Assembly: GCA_013176395.1 (NCBI GenBank)
Contig: JABMLP010000052.1
Location: 1 to 48,380 of the forward strand
DNA length: 48,380 nucleotides
Direction of reading: 5' to 3'
Origin: Venturia oleaginea
Taxonomy: Eukaryota > Ascomycota > Dothideomycetes > Venturiales > Venturiaceae
The position numbers and the translations under genes are program-made. The notes below the pieces were generated by a model, which saw only the letters and a program-made list of their open reading frames with translations, was not told where the DNA came from and made no database searches. How positions within the stretch are numbered: the stretch's first letter is position 1; the number at the start of each line of letters is the position of its first letter. Of this stretch, positions 40,506-48,380 are shown piece by piece.

Positions 40506-43174
40506 ATGCTCCTCGCATTCGCGGTTAAACACCAACCCAGACACCAACTGTGCAGAGCATTACTTTGCCGAACCAGTCAAAGAACTAACATACAAATCTG
40601 CCAGAGCATGGCTTCTCCGAGTCAGCCCGCTTGGAAAGCTCCAAATCGAAATCCTCAATTGTCGCTACCTGAACTCAAGATACTGAACAGTCTTACGAGG
40701 CAAAAGGATGCATTTGTTCCTATTGACCCAGCTGGAAAGACTATCACATTCTATGCCTGCGGACCGACTCCTTATGGTAAGTACTTGACCAATCGTAAGA
40801 AGGTGTCATCTAATTCTCCATCTCCCAGACGACTCACATCTAGGTCATGCCAAAAACTACGTTCAAATCGATACCATTAGACGAATATTGACCGACTACT
40901 TTGGCTTCAAGGTCCACTTTGTCATGAATTCTACGAACATCGATGATAAGATCATCGTCAGGGCAAGACAGCAATTTTTGCTAGCACGATTCAAGTCTGC
41001 GCACAACCTTGCAAATACTGCGGTGCCCGGAGATGTCCTGGAATCGACTCAGAAAGCTCTGGAGTTCTACTCTCTGAAGAACATATCAGTCGCACCCAAA
41101 GTCGGCGAGCTCGAACGCTATATTCAAGAAGTCGACGCCTTGCCGGCCCTCGATCCGAAGCTCCAACTACATATACGTGTCGCTAAAGCCGGTGCTGAAG
41201 CCTTGATACGAGCGAAGGATCTGGACTTGGTATCATTCTATGCTATGGTAGACGACTTGCTATTACCGTACCTCGACTCAATTCACCGATCCGACATCAA
41301 GCCAGATGATCATCAGATCTTCCTTAACTTGACCGACAAATATGAGAATCGTTTCTTTGAAGACATGCACAGTTTGAACGTCTTAAAACCAAACCAACTT
41401 ACCCGGGTGACGGAGTTTGTACCTCAGATTGTGGCCTTCATCGAGAAAATTATTGCAAATGGTTTCGCGTATGCAACCACCGACGGAGTTTACTTCGACA
41501 CAGATGCGTTTCAGAAGGCCGGTTTCCCATATGCTCGACTCGCGCCATGGAGCAAGAATGACCAGGAACTGCAAGCAGATGGCGAAGGATCATTATCGCA
41601 AACAGATACGAAACGGAGCGACTCTCATTTCGCTCTATGGAAGGCTAGTAAGCCAGGGGAACCAGCATGGCCCAGTCCATTCGGAATGGGTCGTCCTGGC
41701 TGGCATATTGAATGGTAAGTCTCAAGACCGGGCCAATAATCTTTGTTCTAACACTCTACATAGCTCGGTTATGGCATCTGAAGTATTCGGCAAAGCAATG
41801 GACATTCATGGTGAGTGTTTTCTGCGAAGTGCTCAAGTATCTTACCATGTCTGCTAATATGGCCAGCTGGTGGCATCGACTTGAAGTTCCCGCATCACGA
41901 CAACGAGTTGGCTCAGTCAGAAGCTTACTGGGGTGCCAGCGCATCTGAGTCACCTGGTCAGTGGGTGAACTATTTCATCCATGTCGGACATCTGAGGTGA
42001 GCCAATTGAATCCCTCAGTCGTTTCTTTGGCCCCAGTCTGCTAATCATGACCAGTATTCGTGGCCTGAAGATGAGTAAAAGTCTCAAGAATTTCACCTCC
42101 ATTCGAAGCGCTCTCAAAGAATGGAATGCCCGGGCTCTCCGAATCAGTTTTCTCCTAGGCTTGTGGTCTGATGGCATTGAAATTGGTGATGATATACTGA
42201 AGTTGACTGCTTCTTGGGAAGGCAAACTGAACAACTTCTTCCTCAAAGCCATGGATTTACAAGCAACCACAGAGTTGGTGGAGTCCAGCTCTGACGATGC
42301 CAAGGTTCTTTCGACTGCTTTTGAAAAGGCAAAACAAGAGTTTGACGTAGCTATGTGCGATTCATTCAATACGCCTCTCGCCATGAGGGTAATATCAGAT
42401 CTTGTTGTGGAAGTCAATTCAGTCAATACTACTGCAGCGCCAATAGAGACATTGGCGATCGCGAAGTGGCTCACGCAAACGGTCACGATGCTCGGACTGA
42501 ATCATCAACCTGACCAGCAAGAAGTACCCCAAATCGGATGGTCTGGCCTTGAGATCCTAGAGGAAGCCAAGGCTTACGTACTTCCTGCATCTGCATTGCG
42601 AGACCAGGTTCGAGCTTCAGCACGGTCTCGGGACTTGGACTACGAGGCGATTATCAAGGCTGCGAACACGGATGTCAAGGCATCGGAAGATACTAACAGT
42701 TATGCCCGAATTTTAAATCAGTTTCAGACAGATGTAAAACAGCTTGCAAACGCCCAGGCACCGAAAGGTGACCTCCTAGCCCTTTGCGATGCTCTCCGCG
42801 ACACTCACCTCTGGAACCTAAGTATTTACCTCGAGGATCGCGACACAGAAGGCAACCCAACCGCACTCGTTCGGCCTCTTGATCGTGGCCTCATACAAGC
42901 GAGAGCAGAACAAGAATCTATTGCTAAAGCGAAACTAAAGGCAAGAGCGGAGCTTGAAGCTAAGAAGCTGGAGCAAGAAAAAGCAGCGGCTGAAAAGGCG
43001 AAAATAAGCCCAGAAATGATGTTTCGGACAGAGGAGTTCAGAGAGTGGGATGAGATGGGCGTTCCAACGATTGATGCCAAAGGCGATGAGGTTTCGAAGA
43101 GTAGGAAGAAGAAGTTGCTCAAGGAGTGGGAGAAGCAGAAGAAGTTACATGACGAGTGGAAGGCTGCTCAGTAG
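40506..43174 (+). CDS. Cysteinyl-tRNA synthetase (five exons, 817 aa)
   Basis: The enzyme attaches cysteine to tRNA-Cys for translation. Exons are 40506-40776, 40829-41714, 41764-41810, 41867-41996 and 42055-43174; all four introns (49-58 bp) have GT..AG ends and the joined frame is uninterrupted. Class I motifs are H-L-G-H (residues 94-97) and K-M-S-K-S (450-454). Zinc ligands are expected at Cys85 (F-Y-A-C-G-P-T), in W-H-I-E-C-S and in H-H-D-N-E. An insertion of about 130 residues after N-S-T-N-I-D-D-K-I is usual for eukaryotic forms. The C-terminus is a Lys/Glu-rich helical tail. The first 34 residues are basic, with Arg, Cys and Ser but no acids, and resemble a mitochondrial presequence. 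A second Met at 40608 would give the cytosolic form. Confidence 0.95.
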
Positions 43175-43665
43175 TGACAAACTGTACATTATATATGTAT
43201 GGCGTGATTCAAGTCTCGATCGGGGTCCGTTTACTTTGTAAAAGTCTAAGGCCCACAAAAAGATTTTTGTCGTGATATCGCTTATCGACTGCACGATGAT
43301 TTGTATATTCTGTAGATCCGGCGACTTCCATAAACTCAACCGACTGACTACCCACCACTAACATAGTACGGTTCTCTTGCTCACCACATCGACACGAATC
43401 TCCCGACCATCGCGTCGCACACTCATCGAACTCAGCACTCACATTGCAGGCCGCGCCATACCCGGAATTCTCGGGACCGCAGAACTCGACGCTCAAGTCG
43501 AGAGATATTGTGCTGTGCCAATGGACCTCAAATCCTTCATTTGCTTTCCTCTGATATTAAGTTGGGGATCAGTGAAAAGGTTACGGAGGGGCCAATGATA
43601 CGTACCAGAGAATAAACTCCCAGTGGACCAGATCGGTTTGCTTCTCTTTTTAAATCCTATCATTA
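43175..43665. other. Intergenic region left of the pogo element
   Basis: The region follows the synthetase stop. A plus-strand frame at 43377-43598 is preceded by a good acceptor (CACTAACATAG at 43355-43365) and could be a leftover exon of an unknown gene, but I recognise no family. Otherwise nothing is seen. Confidence 0.4.
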
Positions 43666-43715
43666 ACGTATTCGATCACCCAACTCGTCAGATCACCCAA
43701 CCGGTCAAAATTTCT
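43666..43715. repeat. Left terminal inverted repeat of the pogo element
   Basis: About 50 bp, built of two 17-bp direct units (GATCACCCAACTCGTCA and GATCACCCAACCGGTCA). Such doubled units are usual binding sites for the N-terminal helix-turn-helix of the transposase. Confidence 0.9.
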
Positions 43716-43733
43716 TGGCACGACCATCTTATA

Positions 43734-44018
43734 TTATGACTCTTCAATTTCATCGCTATTAACAATAGATTCTAAGTCCGTCGTGCTGCTATCTGATTCA
43801 GAAGATATCTCGATATCTTTTTTACAAGTTCGCGCATTATGCGCAGTTGCGCCGCAGTTCCTACAGCGCCGTTGAGTTGGTCGGGCTGTTTCTTGATCAC
43901 CACTACCACGAGCCTTCTTCGATCCCTGAGGCGCTACAGACGCCTCTGAAGCTACCTGCGCTGCTGCAGTCCCATACTCTATAGTACCACCTTGCTGGAT
44001 CCACTTCCTTTGCGACAT
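43734..44018 (-). pseudogene. Displaced C-terminal zinc-knuckle part of the pogo transposase
   Basis: This frame overlaps the end of the main transposase frame and contains a CCHC knuckle (C-R-N-C-G-x4-H-x4-C) followed by an acidic Ser-rich tail. The truncated copy at 38385-39202 has an equivalent knuckle in the transposase frame, so the two parts here were probably one protein. The frame relation (-1) is explained by loss of one A in the AAAA run at about 44014-44018. Confidence 0.8.
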
Positions 44019-45433
44019 TTTCGCTTCGTCATTACTGCCAATTGCTCTTTAAGCTCGCGGTTACGCGCAACAAGTAGAGCGTTTTGGTGCAGCATCAATT
44101 CAGCGCCCTTGACAAGCTGGGAAAAGCCAGCCTGCGCAGTAACTGGTGACCGAGTAAAAGAGTCGCTTACGAGCTTGGATTGGGATCCAAATTCATGAGT
44201 ATTGCTTGGAGTCTTTGACTGCCACGGCGTTTCTGGGAGACGGGGTTCTGGCGGGGTACGTAGCCGTACTTCAAGGCGATCCAACACCACCTGCGCGTCG
44301 ATAGGGACCAGCCCTACTGCCTCAAAGGCCTTTTGACAGTTCTCTTTTGTAAATACGTCGAAAAACGCGTCTTTGAAGGCAGGGAGAAAGCCTTCCTTGT
44401 TGATATGGTAGAAGCGTCGGCGTGCCAAGTCCCGGACGCGTTGGGGGTACTTGCGCTTCAACGGCGAGAAGCAGACCACATCAAGGGGCTGGAGTATATG
44501 CGACGAGTGCGATGGCATGCAGAAGGTTATAATCTTGTTTTCGAGGCAGTAGTCCTTGAAATCCTGGCTGAGATGGCTCTCCTGGCCGTCCAAAATAAGC
44601 AGCCTATACACCCCCACGTGCCGCGCCTTTGTATGCGCGTCAAAGTGCTTCAACCACTCAAGACTCAGCGCGTTGTTTGTCCAGCCGTTCTCAGAGACTG
44701 AAAGCTTCCAATTGCGCGGTATATCTGCGTCCTCATACCACGTAGAGATGTGAACTCGTCCTTTATAGATAATGAATGGCGGGGTCGCATACCCAGCTGC
44801 GCAAATGCTCTGAATAACCGTAACCCATTCGCGATCGCCCGGCTGAATGAGTTCAGGCCTTGTACGTCTCTCAGAGGCTGTAACGACCTTCATTGACCCA
44901 ATAATACCCATCTGGAAGCCAATCTCGTCAAAGTTGTGCGTATCCTCGTCGTGGATGCCGTACTTTGCCTTGGTGCCTGCAACGAGCTTGAACCACGTGC
45001 CAATAATCTCTGGATCTTCCTGTAGTATCCTCTGCCTATCCTTGGCTCGATTGAAGGCTGTCTTGAGCTCATCTGAGCGCTTTACGAACCTCTCAGCCCA
45101 CTTTTTGCCTACTGGCTCTCCACCGCGTATACCCAACAGTTTATCCGCCATATCTGCCACCTCACAAAGCCGGGGCGCAAATCCTCGCGAACCGAGGTCG
45201 AGGATATATCGGACAAGAGTTTGCTCTTCGGTAAGGGTAAGTTTCCGACCGTTTGGTGGTCTTTCGAGGATAAATGGGACTCCTCTGACGCGATCGGAGA
45301 GGGTTTGTTGTTTAACGTTGAAGGCGCTCGCAGCAGCCCGTTGGCTTCGGAGTTGGCCGGTATTCAAAGCTTGGATTGCAAGCTGAATTCTCCCTTCGTG
45401 TTGGAGTAGTAACTCATTACGTTGCTGGGACAT
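43979..45433 (-). CDS. Pogo/Tigger-type transposase (484 aa) with HTH, CENP-B and DDE domains
   Basis: The protein would excise and insert the surrounding transposon. I chose the Met at 45433 because upstream codons run into the terminal repeat. Residues 12-52 form a psq-type helix-turn-helix (Q-R-A-A-A-S-A-F-N-V). Residues 63-125 are a CENP-B-type DNA-binding domain. The DDE core has Asp169 (N-F-D-E-I-G-F), Asp282 (L-I-L-D-G-Q-E-S-H) and Asp318 (I-L-Q-P-L-D-V), which gives the D-35-D spacing of pogo elements. No internal stop is present. The frame ends at 43979, just after the point where the C-terminal zinc knuckle is displaced into another frame. Confidence 0.93.
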   Translation of the reverse strand: MSQQRNELLLQHEGRIQLAIQALNTGQLRSQRAAASAFNVKQQTLSDRVRGVPFILERPPNGRKLTLTEEQTLVRYILDLGSRGFAPRLCEVADMADKLLGIRGGEPVGKKWAERFVKRSDELKTAFNRAKDRQRILQEDPEIIGTWFKLVAGTKAKYGIHDEDTHNFDEIGFQMGIIGSMKVVTASERRTRPELIQPGDREWVTVIQSICAAGYATPPFIIYKGRVHISTWYEDADIPRNWKLSVSENGWTNNALSLEWLKHFDAHTKARHVGVYRLLILDGQESHLSQDFKDYCLENKIITFCMPSHSSHILQPLDVVCFSPLKRKYPQRVRDLARRRFYHINKEGFLPAFKDAFFDVFTKENCQKAFEAVGLVPIDAQVVLDRLEVRLRTPPEPRLPETPWQSKTPSNTHEFGSQSKLVSDSFTRSPVTAQAGFSQLVKGAELMLHQNALLVARNRELKEQLAVMTKRKCRKGSGSSKVVL

Positions 45434-45462
45434 AGTAGAATAAGAAGAGTAGTTGGGGTCTT

Positions 45463-45513
45463 GGCAAATTTTGACCGGTTGGGTGATCTGACGGGTTGGG
45501 TGATCGAATACGT
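45463..45513. repeat. Right terminal inverted repeat of the pogo element
   Basis: It is the reverse complement of the left repeat with one visible mismatch, and is also built of two 17-bp direct units. Confidence 0.9.
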
Positions 45514-45735
45514 TACAGAATCTTGATAGAGAAGCTGATTTGGTAGGAGGTCTTGGCTGGGGTCTATCGAAATCTTCATGAAGGTTGGTCAAGGAATTGC
45601 TCGGCAAGAAGCCAGGCGATAAACGATGGTGATGTATATAGAGTTGTTCGTTTGTGGTGAAAAGGACTTATGGCCTGGGTCTCGATGAGGGTTAATTGAG
45701 TTGGGGAAAAAAGGTGGTAAGAATGAGAGAATTGA

Positions 45736-46518
45736 GCCCCGGTAGCGACGAGCTCGACCGTTTACAGTAAACCTCAACTGTTCCAAGGGCTGTCAGAAAC
45801 GGTCTTCATCTACCTTGCCAAGAATGATGACACTAAAGAATGGCGAACGAAGGTATATAAAATCTATTTCTAGCACTACGTTTATGCTGAGAAATTATAG
45901 ACTTTCTTTATGGCCGCTTACCTCCACATCCTCACGCTCACTTGGTCCAAAATCTCCATCCTGGCCCAGTTTATACGAATCTTTGCTCCGGGGGGAAAGA
46001 CAGTTAAAGCTTGTATACTCGGCATTGTGGTCCTCAGTCTCAGCGCGATCATGCAGACCTTGATAACGATGTTCTTCCACGCCTGCATGGGAACTGAAAC
46101 GTGGCTACCTTACGAGGCATTCACATATACACCTCGAATAGCCAATCTACTTCCAAGTATCATGGTCTTCAGCATACCACTACCAAGAATCTGCACTCTG
46201 CGCTTGGGACGCCGGGAAAAGATTGCCTTGATGGCTGTCTTTACGCTGGGACTCGTGTAAGTCTAGCCCATCTCCTGAATATTTCCTTAGAATTACGAGG
46301 TCTGATACACAACTAGGGATATCATCATTTCCATAGTCCGTATCGTCCAGAATTACAGCCCCAACGATGACTCCGTTTACCACACAATCGAGGTTTGCCA
46401 ATCTCTTGAGTCGACAATCGCGCTCTTGTGTGCTTGTGCTGGAGCTTTCCGGCCCTTATCTCGCAATCGTTCCGACAATTCTTGTCCACCGTTCGAACTG
46501 GGAAGGTGGATGGGATGA
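45736..46518 (+). pseudogene. 5'-truncated rhodopsin-domain (PTH11-like) membrane protein gene
   Basis: Plausible exons are 45736-45852 (left border unknown), 45901-46256 and 46317-46518, joined by introns 45853-45900 and 46257-46316 with GT..AG ends. The product has several hydrophobic segments (A-A-Y-L-H-I-L-T-L-T-W-S-K-I-S-I-L, I-L-G-I-V-V-L-S-L-S-A-I-M, I-M-V-F-S-I-P-L-P-R-I-C) and the R-L-G-R-R-E-K-I-A-L-M-A-V-F-T-L-G-L motif of fungal rhodopsin-domain integral membrane proteins. The first two membrane helices and any start codon are missing. The pogo element lies just 220 bp upstream, but I see no N-terminal exon on its other side. Function of the family is mostly unknown (plasma membrane, possibly receptor-like). 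Confidence 0.72.
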
Positions 46519-47040
46519 TGCTTTGGATAAGAGCGCTAATGGAATCGAACTGGGCTATGATGTCTCTGCGTCGATTGGGCATGCCTCGAGACCGGGGGGG
46601 CAAGAGTTTGGAAGATAATGCTGGTCCGGTGGCTATCTCGCGGAGGAACGGAGAGGAGGCTTGAGAGGGGGTTGAAAAAGAGATGCTGTCACGATGTTCG
46701 ACGAAACCCTGGGAGGGGGTTTGGTAATGCTACTGTTGCTAGGGTCGTTGATGCGATGAAGAGGGCGAGGGCGAAGAGCTTTCAGTGCGAAGAGGTCATC
46801 GACAGGTTACAATGAGTGCACAGCGGGCAGGGGAAATGGATGCTCTTCCTGCAGTGTAGTAACAGGTGTTTTCTCGAGCTTTGCTGAAGATGCTTCTCGC
46901 CTCAGGTTCTCGTAATTTGACACGCTGCATGGTGGGATTGGTGCTGATTGATATTAGCCTTAGCACACTGTGTGCGAGACGTAACCTACATTTACGTGGT
47001 AGTAAGCAGGAAACTGGAGCGTCAACATCTAGCTGTCCAA
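46519..47040. other. Intergenic stretch after the rhodopsin-domain fragment
   Basis: Several short overlapping frames exist on both strands but none has recognisable features. An alternative C-terminus for the rhodopsin-domain protein in another frame is possible. Confidence 0.4.
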
Positions 47041-47376
47041 TCACTTGTCAAAGTCTTTGGTCGTGCTCTCTTTCCAGAAATCCTTCAGCTTGTCTTTGAC
47101 ACGCGCTATATTTATGATGATCAAGACCTCGTTATGAACACTACGGATGAGTATGACATAGCTTTTTATCGACGCTTCAAGCTGGCCGACCACCTGTTTA
47201 TCCCTGTCCATTCCCTCGCCGAATCGTGCCCATTTCTCCAGGAGAGACAACGAGAATTGTATCGCCTGCCATGTTCGTATTCTGTCTTGAGCTCGTATAT
47301 GCTCTAGGCTAACCAATGTGACCTTGGCGATGGTCATGCAGGTGCCAATAGTTGTCACGATGGTGACAGGTTCCAT
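47041..47376 (-). CDS. Small protein resembling the N-terminal domain of fungal STAND/ankyrin proteins (fragment?)
   Basis: The 111-residue frame begins M-E-P-V-T-I-V-T-T-I-G-T and is mainly helical, with a hydrophobic N-terminal helix (residues 3-25) and a regular amphipathic pattern. This layout resembles the fungal N-terminal domain found before NACHT or ankyrin modules, where the helical bundle signals in cell death or self-recognition. No NTPase or repeat domain follows on the minus strand, so this is either a remnant or an independent small protein. A continuation through an intron near 46990 cannot be excluded. Confidence 0.45.
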   Translation of the reverse strand: MEPVTIVTTIGTCMTIAKVTLVSLEHIRAQDRIRTWQAIQFSLSLLEKWARFGEGMDRDKQVVGQLEASIKSYVILIRSVHNEVLIIINIARVKDKLKDFWKESTTKDFDK

Positions 47377-47757
47377 GGCTGATGAAAAGTGTAGAATTTG
47401 CGTGAGCAGGGACGAGAAATGGATGAAGAAAGATATGGAGGTGCAACTTCCAGGACCTGTTTTCGTGGTCTTGGGCTATATACTGTGCACATGTCCAAAA
47501 ACTGGCAATCAAAGAAGCGCCTTTCCATCCATGAAGCAGACCTAAGCCTATCGATTTCTGTTAGCCAATGAGCGAGCGAAACGCAGCGAGCAAATGCCCC
47601 AGAGGTGGAAGAAGACGCTCAATGAGCATATTCGATTGTGGCTATCGCCTGGAGAAACACAAAGAGAATATAGGCACAATTTCGGCGTCAGCAGAAATCC
47701 ATCGGAATCCAAGGGAGTTCATAGGGGATTTTATTTTTGCCCTTACCGATCGTCGGT
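47377..47757. other. Intergenic stretch before the pseudouridine synthase gene
   Basis: The region lies between the STAND-like fragment and the 3' end of the minus-strand synthase gene. No gene or RNA gene is recognised. Confidence 0.45.
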
Positions 47758-48378
47758 TCATGATGTCGCTTCACCCACGTTATGCTGTTCTTCTGCCAAT
47801 TCCTTCTTTGTCCCATCATCTTTCTTCTCGTCATCATCCGCCAGGCCAAGCTTCGCCAGATCAATCGCCAATGGGTCACTCTCCGGCGTCACTTCCGTCG
47901 GTCCCTCGACACCCTTCGGCGGCAATGCCCACGCTGGAAGCCCAGTTTCATAACTCCACTTGCCTTGATCGCAAGCATACTTGAGCGCATGCAAATATAT
48001 GCCCAACTCATGCGCACCGGGATCACTATATAGCTCTGTCCCACAAAGCTCGCACTTCTCTCCTGTCATCTTTTCCGCTTTCCTCTTATTGTAATCGTCC
48101 ACCATTTCATCGTGGTATGCGACTGCCTCAGCCACTTCGTCTTTGCCCATTCGCGAGAGGCGCGAGATAATATCTTCGTCGTCATCGGAGTCGGCGCTAT
48201 TTTTGGAGAGGGACGGGCCAAAAACTTTCTGGTTGCAGTAGATCGGGTCGTTGGATATGGGGTGGCCTAGAAATTGGAGGTGTACTCTGATCTGATGGGT
48301 GCGGCCAGTGAGAGGCAAGCAGCGGACTATGGAGTAGCCTTCCAATTGGCGCCAAGGTTTGCCTTCTTTTTCTGTTGG
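47758..48378 (-). CDS. RluA-family pseudouridine synthase, C-terminal part (gene runs off the right edge)
   Basis: The frame is open to the window edge, so the N-terminus with the catalytic Asp (H-R-x-D) is outside. It shows the RluA motif [17 protein letters not shown] with N-D-P-I-Y after it, an acidic linker, and a Cys pair C-E-L-C-G that, with a downstream region [10 protein letters not shown], is typical of the eukaryotic PUS9/RIB2-type proteins. These enzymes convert uridine to pseudouridine in tRNA (position 32 in the PUS9 and RIB2/PUS8 members) in mitochondria or cytosol. I cannot tell which member this is. The tail is Lys/Asp/Glu-rich. Confidence 0.9.
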   Translation of the reverse strand, partial: PTEKEGKPWRQLEGYSIVRCLPLTGRTHQIRVHLQFLGHPISNDPIYCNQKVFGPSLSKNSADSDDDEDIISRLSRMGKDEVAEAVAYHDEMVDDYNKRKAEKMTGEKCELCGTELYSDPGAHELGIYLHALKYACDQGKWSYETGLPAWALPPKGVEGPTEVTPESDPLAIDLAKLGLADDDEKKDDGTKKELAEEQHNVGEATS

Positions 48379-48380
48379 TC

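Larger units (their letters stand above)
43666..45513 (-). mobile_element. Complete pogo-type DNA transposon (1848 bp) with TA target duplication
   Basis: The terminal inverted repeats (about 50 bp) start ACGTATTCGATCACCC at 43666 and end GGGTGATCGAATACGT at 45513, flanked by TA on both sides (43664-43665 and 45514-45515). One mismatch is seen in the repeats. The TA duplication and the DDD transposase inside fit the pogo branch of Tc1/mariner. Confidence 0.94.

Noticed and set aside
43377..43598. Plus-strand 73-codon frame with a good upstream acceptor site
   Set aside because: No family is recognised, no donor site or neighbouring exon is evident, and the pogo element follows it. Mentioned only as a possible leftover exon.
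44847..45386. Plus-strand frame of 179 codons
   Set aside because: Antisense to the pogo transposase DNA-binding and catalytic domains.
45812..45830. 18-bp match (TACCTTGCCAAGAATGAT) between 45812-45830 and about 100-118
   Set aside because: In one place it is coding sequence of the rhodopsin-domain protein and in the other TE1 leader; with no similarity beyond it, chance is likely.

Overview
The window is a piece of a filamentous ascomycete nuclear genome (Pezizomycotina, possibly Leotiomycetes; the class is a guess). The evidence is short introns of 48-90 bp with GT..AG ends and CTAAC-like branch sites, chromodomain Ty3/Gypsy retrotransposons, a fungal-type pogo transposon, and host genes typical of this group: PEX4, RRP46, a GH17 glucanase, cysteinyl-tRNA synthetase and a rhodopsin-domain membrane protein.

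Positions 1 to about 30,000 form a dense nest of transposable elements with no host gene recognised. From left to right: TE1, a decayed Gypsy element (+, 1-3576); TE2, the 3' end and LTR of a second element (3577-3972); TE3, a 5'-truncated Gypsy (+, 3973-8647) with a solo LTR inside its pol; TE4, a gag-protease piece on the minus strand (8648-10167), split by TE5; TE5, a complete Gypsy (+, 10168-16539, 204-bp LTRs, ACAAC target duplication) that carries a foreign solo LTR in its pol; TE6 and TE7, two more minus-strand Gypsy remnants (16922-18521); LTR debris and a solo LTR sitting in a copy of a MULE end (18522-19694); TE9, a pol scrap; TE10, a nearly pristine Gypsy (-, 19966-26108, 311-bp LTRs that differ at two positions, intact gag and pol); TE11, a plus-strand gag truncated into an LTR end (26694-27351); and a MULE transposase gene (27417-29729, -). 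Perfect 5-bp target duplications at 4849-5158, 10168-16539 and 19343-19636 give the order of several insertions.

From about 30,000 the window becomes gene-bearing: a secreted GH17 glucan endo-1,3-beta-glucosidase (-), an OB-fold ssDNA-binding protein resembling MEIOB/RPA70 (-, three exons), exosome subunit RRP46 (-, three exons), an F-box gene with an in-frame stop (+), a 5'-truncated pogo remnant (+), peroxisomal ubiquitin-conjugating enzyme PEX4 (+, two exons), cysteinyl-tRNA synthetase (+, five exons, two possible starts for mitochondrial and cytosolic forms), a pogo transposon with 50-bp terminal repeats and TA duplication (43666-45513), a 5'-truncated rhodopsin-domain membrane protein (+), a possible STAND-type N-terminal domain fragment (-), and the 3' end of an RluA-type pseudouridine synthase gene (-) running off the right edge.

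The host genes are unrelated housekeeping or secreted functions and form no pathway or cluster. No previously undescribed defence or biosynthetic system was found. The most unusual signals lie in the transposon nest: modular LTRs with a shared 3' half and exchanged 5' halves, a variable-copy repeat inside one LTR family, Asp-Asn-Gly protease motifs, pol stop codons that abut the 3' LTR, and a large gag inverted repeat.
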